A stretch of DNA of 12,313 nucleotides from JBDSLU01 sp039916225 (lineage in GTDB: Bacteria; Acidobacteriota; Vicinamibacteria; Vicinamibacterales; Vicinamibacteraceae), in NCBI GenBank assembly GCA_039916225.1, contig JBDSLU010000347.1, positions 1-12,313 on the forward strand, written 5' to 3'. Shown piece by piece: positions 1-5,894 of the stretch. Every line of letters starts with the position of its first letter. The first letter of the stretch is position 1. The position numbers and the translations under genes are program-made. The notes under the pieces are model-generated. The model made no database searches, was not told where the DNA came from, and saw only the letters and a list, made by a program, of their open reading frames with translations.

Positions 1-831
1 CCGGGTTTCCGACTGGTGCGGACAGGGACGTTCCCGGCCTACTCGCCGGATGGCAAGCGGCTGGTGGCCTCGAACAGCAGCTTCCGCGTCGCCGGGCAAG
101 GCCAGCAGCCCCCGACCGGTCAATGGGGGAAGCCCACGCAGCTGTACGTGATGGACGCGGACGGATCGCACCGCGACGTGCTCTTCGCTGACGACACGAC
201 CGGGGCGCTCGGCGCGACGTGGTCGCCGGACGGCACGCGCGTCGCCTTCGGCGTCGGCTTGAACCAGCCGCGGCCCGGGTTCTACGGTCCGGCGTCGATC
301 GTCACGGTCGCCGCCGACGGCTCGGATCGACGGACCGTCGCCGGCGGCATGGACGCGAACTATCACTTCCCGAGCTGGTCGCCCGACGGCGCGCGGATCG
401 TGTTCCGCTCGGCGCGGCCGGAGTCGAAAGGCCTGACCATCCTGGACGTGGCCTCTGGCGCCCTGACCAGTCTCACGTCCGACGCCGGTCCTGAAGCCGA
501 CAACCTCCCCAGCTGGTCGCCCGACGGGCAATGGATCGCCTTCACCAGCCGGCGCGATGGCGACTGGGAGATTCACGCCATCCATCCGGACGGAACCGGC
601 CTGACCCGGCTCACGCACAGCGACGGCAACGACGCCCACGCCGCCTGGTCGGCCGACGGGCGGTGGCTGGCGTTCGGCAGCGGCCGCGGCGGGTTCAAGG
701 ACGAAGGGGCGCGCGGCCTCGGCGGGCAGAGCGGCACGGACATCTTCGTCATGCGCGCCGACGGCACCGACCTGCGCCGCCTCACCGATGACGCCGCCGA
801 GGAAGGCACCCCCGCCTTCGCGCCGCGCTGA
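1..831 (+). CDS. PD40 (TolB-like) beta-propeller protein, C-terminal part
   Basis: The reading frame is open to the left edge, so the 5' end lies outside the window; the GTG at 16 is only an internal codon. The visible 276 residues hold repeated PD40 strands of the form W/Y-S-P/A-D-G: AYSPDGKRL, TWSPDGTRV, SWSPDGARI, SWSPDGQWI and AWSADGRWL. They end in a shortened AFAPR strand just before the TGA stop, which fits a final blade closing the ring. Between blades are typical links such as VMDADGSHR and IHPDGTGLTRLT. PD40/WD40-like propellers occur in TolB and in many exported or enzyme-linked proteins, mostly as protein- or ligand-binding scaffolds. The N-terminus, which would show a signal peptide or another domain, is missing, so TolB itself cannot be claimed. 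It shares the strand of the next gene, but a 360-bp gap with its own promoter separates them. Confidence 0.85.
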   Translation, partial: PGFRLVRTGTFPAYSPDGKRLVASNSSFRVAGQGQQPPTGQWGKPTQLYVMDADGSHRDVLFADDTTGALGATWSPDGTRVAFGVGLNQPRPGFYGPASIVTVAADGSDRRTVAGGMDANYHFPSWSPDGARIVFRSARPESKGLTILDVASGALTSLTSDAGPEADNLPSWSPDGQWIAFTSRRDGDWEIHAIHPDGTGLTRLTHSDGNDAHAAWSADGRWLAFGSGRGGFKDEGARGLGGQSGTDIFVMRADGTDLRRLTDDAAEEGTPAFAPR

Positions 832-937
832 TCGGGGCGCCCGCGCCGGGCCGAATTCAAAAACGGTTGCGCTGGCCACGCCGCGGCCGCCGAAGTGTGC
901 GCTTCGACGCCCGCATTCCCCTCAAGGCCGCCTTCGT

Positions 938-967
938 ATTACAATTTGGTAATCAAACGACGATTAC
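938..967 (+). promoter_or_regulatory. Candidate enhancer site (ATTAC/GTAAT half-sites)
   Basis: Three alternating half-sites are present: ATTAC at 938-942, its reverse complement GTAAT at 949-953, and ATTAC again at 963-967. The first pair forms the 16-bp inverted repeat ATTAC-N6-GTAAT. The second pair extends to GTAATC-N7-GATTAC (949-967). They lie roughly 105-135 bp upstream of the start point predicted from the sigma-54 promoter, which is the usual distance for enhancer sites bound by NtrC-type activators. That the regulator encoded at 2468-3874 binds here is inference. Confidence 0.4.
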
Positions 968-1046
968 GTCGATACCGCCGCGTAGTGGTTTTGTTGGCCA
1001 AGTGGTTGAACGCCAATCATTTCGGCCCAAATCTGGTCGGTTGGGC

Positions 1047-1062
1047 TGGGCACGGGCCTTGC
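1047..1062 (+). promoter_or_regulatory. Sigma-54 (-24/-12) promoter
   Basis: The sequence reads TGGGCACGGGCCTTGC. Aligned to the RpoN consensus TGGCACG-N4-TTGC it matches 10 of 11 defined positions. The near-invariant GG (1049-1050) and GC (1061-1062) are both present with exactly 10 bp between them. Transcription would begin near 1074, leaving a leader of about 118 nt before the kinase ATG at 1192. The operon encodes a sigma-54 activator, so autoregulation is a natural reading. A match this close can occur by chance in GC-rich DNA, but the position and context support it. Confidence 0.65.
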
Positions 1063-1143
1063 GACAAGACTGTGCGGCCAAGTGCACGTATCGCACGTCG
1101 GCCCGACAGGAGTCGGTGGGTACGAGTGCGAGAGTCAGACATC

Positions 1144-1155
1144 GGGCTTCGGCCC
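1144..1155 (+). other. UUCG tetraloop hairpin in the kinase leader
   Basis: GGGC-TTCG-GCCC is a perfect 4-bp GC stem closed by the very stable C(UUCG)G loop. It lies 36 nt upstream of the chosen kinase start and downstream of the predicted sigma-54 start point. No T-run follows, so it is not a standard terminator. It could affect translation or mRNA stability, or have no role. Confidence 0.4.
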
Positions 1156-1191
1156 ACAGCACGTCGCCAGTCGAATGGACCAACCCTTCGT

Positions 1192-2388
1192 ATGTCCGCC
1201 GCCGAACGCACGGCGCAGCGGCCGCCTCTGCCCATCATGGTGAGCCCGACCAGCTCCGACCGTTTCTTCCGGGACATCGTCGGCAGCATGCGCAACGGCG
1301 TCCTGGCCATCACCCGCGATGGTCACATCGCGGTGATGAACGACGTCGCCTGCCACGCCCTGCACGTGCCGCTTCGGGCGACCAACATCGGCGGTCACTA
1401 CGCCGACGTCCTGCACGGCGCCCCTGAAGTCATCCGCATCCTCAACGCCGCCTTCGAGGCGGAGCACCTGCCGAACCGCGCCGAGCTGCGCCTCAAGTCG
1501 ACCGGCCGCGTCATCGGCTACACGCTGTCCCTGATCCGCGGCGAAGACGGCGAGGTCAGCGGCGCGACCCTGTTCTTCAAGGATCTGACCCGCGTCGAGC
1601 AGCTCGAGGAGCGGGAGCGCCTGCGCGATCGCCTCGCCGCGCTCGGCGAGATGGCGGCGGCCATCGCTCACGAAGTGAAGAACCCGCTGGCCGGTATCGA
1701 GGTCATGGCCGGGCTGCTGCGACGCCGGCTCGCCGGCCAGACCGAGGCCCAGGCGACGCTGACCGACATCATCAACGAAGCGAAGATGGCCAACGCCATC
1801 GTCATCGAAGTGCTCGACTTCGTTCGGCCGATCCGGCTCCAGGTCGAGCCGGTCCCCGTGTCGCGCGCGCTGCACGACGCGGTGCACGGCGCCGAGGCGA
1901 TGGTGCCCCGCCGCGGCACGCAGCTGCGCATCGACGTCCCCGATTCGCTGCCGTCGATCGAAGGCGACCACGGCCAGCTGCGACAGCTCTTCACCAACCT
2001 GGTGTCGAACGCCTTCGAGGCGCTCGACGGGCGCGGCACCGTCACGATCACGGCGCAGTACGTCCCCGGCGACGACGGGCCCGGCGACACGCTGGCGTCG
2101 ATGCCGACCGTGGTGGTCGACGTCGCCGACGACGGAGCCGGTATCGCCGACGACCTCCAGGATCGGATTTTCAACCCGTTCTTCACGACCAAGCCGCGCG
2201 GCTCCGGCCTCGGCCTGGCCATCGTTCGCAAGATCGTGGATGCCCACGACGGACGAATCTCAGTCGCCTCGCCGCCCTCGGGCGGCGCCCGGTTCCGGGT
2301 CGTCCTGCCCCTGAACGCCCTGAACGATCGCCATGAAGGCGCGGTGCCGCAGGACGGCGGCGCACCCGGCGGACCGCGCAAGCGCTAG
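1192..2388 (+). CDS. PAS-domain sensor histidine kinase (NtrB/AtoS-like)
   Basis: This 398-residue kinase autophosphorylates on a histidine and passes the phosphate to a response regulator, almost certainly the one encoded next. A PAS-type sensor domain spans about residues 23-132. A short coiled helix leads to the H-box AIAHEVKNPL with phospho-acceptor H160. The ATPase domain shows the N-box (LFTNLVSNAFEAL, N273), G1 (DDGAGI, 313-318), F-box (NPFFTTK, 328-334) and G2 (GSGLGLA, from 337). No transmembrane segment is visible, so it should sense a cytoplasmic signal; the ligand cannot be told from sequence. The ATG at 1192 was chosen because it is the first start after the promoter region that leaves a short tail before PAS. 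ATG 1237 (MVSPTSS) is an alternative, and neither has a strong ribosome-binding site. The stop lies inside a tandem repeat. Confidence 0.92.
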   Translation: MSAAERTAQRPPLPIMVSPTSSDRFFRDIVGSMRNGVLAITRDGHIAVMNDVACHALHVPLRATNIGGHYADVLHGAPEVIRILNAAFEAEHLPNRAELRLKSTGRVIGYTLSLIRGEDGEVSGATLFFKDLTRVEQLEERERLRDRLAALGEMAAAIAHEVKNPLAGIEVMAGLLRRRLAGQTEAQATLTDIINEAKMANAIVIEVLDFVRPIRLQVEPVPVSRALHDAVHGAEAMVPRRGTQLRIDVPDSLPSIEGDHGQLRQLFTNLVSNAFEALDGRGTVTITAQYVPGDDGPGDTLASMPTVVVDVADDGAGIADDLQDRIFNPFFTTKPRGSGLGLAIVRKIVDAHDGRISVASPPSGGARFRVVLPLNALNDRHEGAVPQDGGAPGGPRKR

Positions 2389-2453
2389 AACCCCGCGCAA
2401 ACGGTAGAGAGCCCTCGCGAGCGGTAGAGAACCCCGCGAGCGGCAGAGAACGA
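2375..2453 (+). repeat. Degenerate tandem repeat across the kinase stop codon
   Basis: Four imperfect copies of a 19-22 bp unit run head to tail: 2375-2393, 2394-2415, 2416-2434 and 2435-2453. The shared pattern is CGCG, then AGCG or AACG, then (C/G)TAGAG/A, then ACCC, with copy 4 the most diverged. Copy 1 contains the last kinase codons and the TAG stop (2386-2388). Copies 2 and 3 repeat the TAG, and that of copy 3 (2425-2427) is in the kinase frame. The array fills most of the 79-bp gap before the regulator gene. Confidence 0.75.
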
Positions 2454-2467
2454 GGTCAAGGAACGTC

Positions 2468-3874
2468 ATGGGTCGCATCCTCATCGCCGACGATCACGAT
2501 TCGCTGCGCCGCGGCCTGGCCCGCGGCTTGGCGGAGGCCGGTCACGACGTCGACGAAGCCCCGAACGGCAACGCCGCCATCGAGAAGCTGCACGAAGGCG
2601 CCTTCGACGTCGTGCTCAGCGATCTCAAGATGGGCGGCTCGGACGGCCTCGACGTGCTCCGCACGGCCAAGGCGCTGCACCCGAACACCGCGGTCATCCT
2701 GATGACGGCGTTCGGCTCGGTCCACACCGCCGTCGAGGCGATGCGCATCGGCGCCTTCGATTACGTGCCGAAGCCGTTCGAGATCGAGGAGATGGAGGTC
2801 AAGATCGACAAGGCGCTGGAGCACCGGCGCCTGCGTCACGAGATCGACTACCTCCGTCACACCCAGAGTGACATCTACGACTTCGATCGCATCATCGGCG
2901 CCAGCGGTGCGCTGCAGCGCGTCCTCGACGTCGTCAAGAAGGTCGCGCGCAGCAACGCGACGATCCTCATCCGCGGCGAAACGGGCACCGGCAAGGAGCT
3001 GATCGCCGGCGCCATCCACCACAACTCGCCGCGTAACAACCGCAACTTCGTCAAGGTGAACTGCGCCGCGCTGCAGGAAAACCTCCTCGAATCGGAGCTG
3101 TTCGGGCACGAGAAGGGCGCGTTCACCAGCGCCGACAAGCAGCGCATCGGCCGCTTCGAGCAGGCCGACGGCGGCAGCCTGTTCCTCGACGAAGTCGGCG
3201 ACATGAGCCAGAACACGCAGGCGAAGATCCTGCGCGTGCTCCAGGAGCACGAGTTCGAGCGCCTCGGCGGGACGCGGACGATCCGCGTCGACGTGCGGCT
3301 GATCACCGCCACCAACCGCAACCTGGCGCACATGGTCGCCAACGGCACGTTCCGCGAGGATCTCTACTACCGCCTGAACGTGGTGTCGATCGAGATGCCG
3401 CCGCTGCGCGAGCGCAAGGAAGACATCCCGGCGCTGGCCCAGTTCTTCATCAAGAAGTACGCCGCCGAGCTGAAGAAGAAGGTCGAAGGGCTGACGCCCG
3501 ACGCCCAGAAGGTGATGCTCCGCTACAACTTCCCCGGCAACATCCGTGAGCTCGAGAACACCATCGAGCGCGCCGCGCTGCTCGCCGACAGCCGCTTCAT
3601 CGAGGCCGACGATCTGCGCCTCGGCGAGGCGTCGTCGACCTCCGACGGGTCGGGCGCGGCGGTGGTCAAGCTGCCGCCGACCGGCATCGCCCTCGAGGAG
3701 ATCGAGCGGCAGGCGCTGGTCGAGGCGCTGCGGATGTCCAACTGGGTGCAGAAGGACGCCGCCGAGCTGCTGCACATCAGCCCGCGGGTGATGAACTACA
3801 AGATCAAGGTCCTGGGGATCGAGCTGCCGCGCTCGCGGCGTGCCGCCGCGGTTGTCGCCGAAGCGGTTCTCTAA
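2468..3874 (+). CDS. Sigma-54-dependent response regulator (NtrC family)
   Basis: This 468-residue enhancer-binding activator has the normal length and three-part layout. The receiver domain (about 1-120) has acidic residues D8/D9, phospho-acceptor D52, T80 and K102. The AAA+ domain (about 140-375) has Walker A GETGTGKE (170-177), Walker B SLFLDE with D241/E242, and the sigma-54 contact loop as GAFTSA (217-222) instead of the usual GAFTGA. A Fis-type helix-turn-helix lies near 425-452. When phosphorylated it should form a ring and use ATP to open sigma-54 promoter complexes. AAGGA at 2458-2462, 5 nt before the ATG, sets the start. Its partner is the upstream kinase. Likely targets include the promoter at 1047-1062 and possibly the following gene; the regulon is not evident from sequence. 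Confidence 0.95.
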   Translation: MGRILIADDHDSLRRGLARGLAEAGHDVDEAPNGNAAIEKLHEGAFDVVLSDLKMGGSDGLDVLRTAKALHPNTAVILMTAFGSVHTAVEAMRIGAFDYVPKPFEIEEMEVKIDKALEHRRLRHEIDYLRHTQSDIYDFDRIIGASGALQRVLDVVKKVARSNATILIRGETGTGKELIAGAIHHNSPRNNRNFVKVNCAALQENLLESELFGHEKGAFTSADKQRIGRFEQADGGSLFLDEVGDMSQNTQAKILRVLQEHEFERLGGTRTIRVDVRLITATNRNLAHMVANGTFREDLYYRLNVVSIEMPPLRERKEDIPALAQFFIKKYAAELKKKVEGLTPDAQKVMLRYNFPGNIRELENTIERAALLADSRFIEADDLRLGEASSTSDGSGAAVVKLPPTGIALEEIERQALVEALRMSNWVQKDAAELLHISPRVMNYKIKVLGIELPRSRRAAAVVAEAVL

Positions 3875-3933
3875 GGGCCCGTCGCCTCGGGCTGGTGCGG
3901 CAATGGCGCCAGTCTCCGGCTAAGCTGGACCGC

Positions 3934-5865
3934 ATGCCGGACTGGTCGTACCGGACCGTGCTCCGTCCGCTGCTGTTCGCGCTGCCGGCGCGGACGGCGC
4001 GCGACCTGTCCCTCGGCACGATGGGCGCCCTCGGATCGGCCTGGCCGGGACGGCTGCTCATCGATCTGCTCGGCCACATGCGGCCATCCGACGACCTCGC
4101 CGTCACGGTCGCCGGCCTGACGTTCCCGTCGCGGATGGGGATCGGCTGCGGCCTCGATCCCGCCCTCCGCGCAACGAGCGCGTTCGCCCGCTTCGGCTGC
4201 GGCTTCGTCGAGGTGGGGCCGATCCTCGCCGCGACGCGTCGCCCCGGCCTGCTCGCCCGCGACGACGCCGCCGGCGGGTTCGTCCTCGCCGATCCCATCG
4301 AAGGCGTCGCCCTCGCCACCGCGGTCGAGCGGCTCGCCCGCGTCGACGCCTCGGGCGCCGTGATCCTGGCCCGGCTCGACGCCACCGATGCCGCCGATCC
4401 GGACGCGGCGCTGCGTTTTCTCGCCGCGGCGATCCCCGCGCTGGCGCCGCACGTCGCCGGCGTCACCGTCGCCTGCGATCGGGCGGCGTGGCCGGCCGAG
4501 GCGTGGCACGCGGTCGTCGAGGGCGCGCTGTCGGCGGCCCGCGCCTCGTCGCGGCCGCTGTTCCTGGTCGTGCCGCCCACCGCCGCCGCGGCTGACCGTC
4601 GGCCATGGATCGCGGCCAGCCGCGGCTGCGACGGCTTCGTCGTCGACGGCGCCTCGCCAATCGGCGACGGCCGCCGGATCATGGGTCGCCGGGTCGGGGT
4701 CGACGCGCGCGCCACCGTCCGCGCCATCCGCGAGGCCTGCGGCCCGGCGGTGCCGATCCTGACCAGCGCCGGCATCCACGAGCCGCAGGACGCGCTCGAC
4801 GCGATCGCCGCCGGCGCCGACCTGGTGTCCATCGACAGCGGCCTGGTCTTCGGCGGCCCGGGCCTCCCCAAGCGCGTCAACGAGGCCTTGGTGGCAGTTT
4901 CTGCAAGTTGCTCGGAGCAAGCTCCGAGCACGCTCCGAGCAAACCCTCCCCGGATCCCGGAGATGAGCTGGGTGTGGACGCTGCTGATCGGGTTCGGGAT
5001 GCTGGCCGGCAGCGTGCTCGCGCTCGCCATCGCGGCGACGCGGGTGGTGCTGCCCTACGACGAGCAGTTCGTCGGGCTGCTGCGGCACGAACTGGCGGCG
5101 GTCAATCCGCGGCTGCTGCCGTTCCTGACCCACGATCGCGTGACGCTGGCCGGCGCGATGGCGTCGATCGGCGCGCTCTACATCGGCCTCTCGTGGTACG
5201 GCGTCCGACGCGGGCGGCATTGGGCGCAGATCGCGATCCTGGCGTCATCGGCGGCCGGCTTCGTCAGCTTTTTCCTGTTCCTTGGCTTCGGCTACTTCGA
5301 TCCCTTCCACGCGTTCGTCACGGCCATCCTTTTCCAGCTGCTGCTGTTCGCCGTGCACGGCAAGGTGGCCAGCCCGTCGCGGATGCCGGCGCCGATGCGC
5401 GTCGAGGATCGCGCCTGGCGGCTCGGGCTGTGGGGCCAGTTCGGTCTCGTCGTCCAGGGTGTCGGCTTCGTCGGCGCCGGACTCCTGATCTCGGCGATCG
5501 GCGCGACCCACGTCTTCGTCCACGAGGACCTCGACTTCCTGCAGACCACCGCGCCGGTCCTCGCCGCCGTGAAGCCGCACCTGGTGCCGCTGGTGGCCCA
5601 CGATCGCGCGACCCTCGGCGGCATGCTGCTGGCGAACGGCCTGCTCATCCTGCTGACCAGCCTGTGGGGCTTCCGGCCGGGCGAGCGCTGGCTGTGGTGG
5701 ACGCTGCTCCTTGCCGGCCTGCCCGGCTACGCCGCAGCGATTGGTGTGCACTACGCTGTCGGCTACCACAGCACGTTTCACCTCGCCCCGGCGTTCGTCG
5801 GGCTCGGGCTCTTCGCTGCGGCGCTGGCCGCTGCCTATCCGTCGCTGTGCCGGAAGGATCCCTGA
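3934..5865 (+). CDS. DHODH-like barrel fused to a duplicated membrane domain
   Basis: The 643-residue product has two parts in one uninterrupted frame. Residues 1-320 resemble class 2 dihydroorotate dehydrogenase: an N-terminal LRPLLFALP segment, LTFPSRMGIGCGLD (62-75), GFVEVGPI (90-97), and a C-terminal stretch from PILTSAGI (274-281) to GLVFGGPGLPKRVNEAL (303-319). Catalytic positions are replaced: the N-x-S-S-P-N-T region reads VTVACDRAAW (177-186), and the lysine and T-N positions read LVVPP and VVDGA. It is therefore probably not a working PyrD. After a 20-residue linker, residues 344-643 form about eight transmembrane helices in two homologous four-helix halves (about 364-475 and 520-633), each with a P-x-L-x-P-x-x-x-HDR-x-TL motif and a later GYxxxFH. 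Start ATG 3934 matches where PyrD proteins begin; no strong ribosome-binding site is visible. The gene lies 59 bp after the regulator and may be co-transcribed with it. ATG 4963 could start a separate membrane protein. The function is unknown. Confidence 0.72.
   Translation: MPDWSYRTVLRPLLFALPARTARDLSLGTMGALGSAWPGRLLIDLLGHMRPSDDLAVTVAGLTFPSRMGIGCGLDPALRATSAFARFGCGFVEVGPILAATRRPGLLARDDAAGGFVLADPIEGVALATAVERLARVDASGAVILARLDATDAADPDAALRFLAAAIPALAPHVAGVTVACDRAAWPAEAWHAVVEGALSAARASSRPLFLVVPPTAAAADRRPWIAASRGCDGFVVDGASPIGDGRRIMGRRVGVDARATVRAIREACGPAVPILTSAGIHEPQDALDAIAAGADLVSIDSGLVFGGPGLPKRVNEALVAVSASCSEQAPSTLRANPPRIPEMSWVWTLLIGFGMLAGSVLALAIAATRVVLPYDEQFVGLLRHELAAVNPRLLPFLTHDRVTLAGAMASIGALYIGLSWYGVRRGRHWAQIAILASSAAGFVSFFLFLGFGYFDPFHAFVTAILFQLLLFAVHGKVASPSRMPAPMRVEDRAWRLGLWGQFGLVVQGVGFVGAGLLISAIGATHVFVHEDLDFLQTTAPVLAAVKPHLVPLVAHDRATLGGMLLANGLLILLTSLWGFRPGERWLWWTLLLAGLPGYAAAIGVHYAVGYHSTFHLAPAFVGLGLFAAALAAAYPSLCRKDP
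4908..4940 (+). repeat. Three GCTCNGAGC palindromes in the fusion linker
   Basis: GCTCGGAGC (4910-4918) is followed by GCTCCGAGC twice (4921-4929 and 4932-4940), with an 11-bp period. The first unit extends to TTGCTCGGAGCAA, a 13-bp palindrome apart from its centre. Units 1 and 2 can pair as a 9-bp stem. The array encodes residues 326-336 of the linker between the barrel and the membrane domain. The 11-bp period makes each unit read in a different frame, so the DNA motif, not a peptide repeat, is what is conserved. Confidence 0.7.
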
Positions 5866-5894
5866 CGATCGCGCCCAGGTCCGCTCGCGTGCGG

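Larger units (their letters stand above)
832..1191 (+). other. Regulatory intergenic region upstream of the kinase gene
   Basis: This is the only long gene-free stretch. Its middle (about 930-1035) is clearly richer in A and T than the coding sequence around it. It contains the ATTAC/GTAAT half-sites, a TTGGC-N13-GCCAA inverted repeat (994-1016; its left part is the palindrome TTGGCCAA, 994-1001), the sigma-54 promoter and a UUCG hairpin. The kinase frame stays open upstream to 895, but those extra 99 codons encode an Arg-rich, low-complexity peptide with no resemblance to a sensor domain and run through the promoter elements. I therefore treat the stretch as non-coding. No convincing terminator with a T-run follows the PD40 gene. 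Confidence 0.65.

Noticed and set aside
940..945. TACAAT as a sigma-70 -10 box
   Set aside because: No acceptable -35 hexamer at 16-18 bp upstream; the nearby -24/-12 element is far stronger.
951..966. IHF-like site near AATCAA
   Set aside because: The spacing to the second IHF half-motif does not fit the WATCAA-N4-TTR pattern.
994..1016. TTGGC-N13-GCCAA inverted repeat as an operator
   Set aside because: Half-sites of 5 bp with long spacing and no matching regulator; noted only within the intergenic entry.
895..1191. In-frame N-terminal extension of the kinase (99 codons)
   Set aside because: It would span the sigma-54 promoter and the half-sites, encodes an Arg-rich peptide without sensor or membrane features, and is more AT-rich than the coding sequence nearby.
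1135..2247. Long minus-strand open frame opposite the kinase
   Set aside because: Shadow of the coding strand in GC-rich DNA; its translation is compositionally biased and shows no domain.
3877..3892. GCCCG-N6-CGGGC hairpin after the regulator stop
   Set aside because: The stem is only 5 bp with no T-run, so a terminator between regulator and fusion gene cannot be supported.
3934..4890. Calling the barrel a functional PyrD
   Set aside because: The catalytic serine motif, lysine and T-N positions are not present, so the enzyme name would mislead.
5881..5894. CCGC-N6-GCGG hairpin between the convergent genes
   Set aside because: A 4-bp stem without T-run is expected by chance at this GC content.
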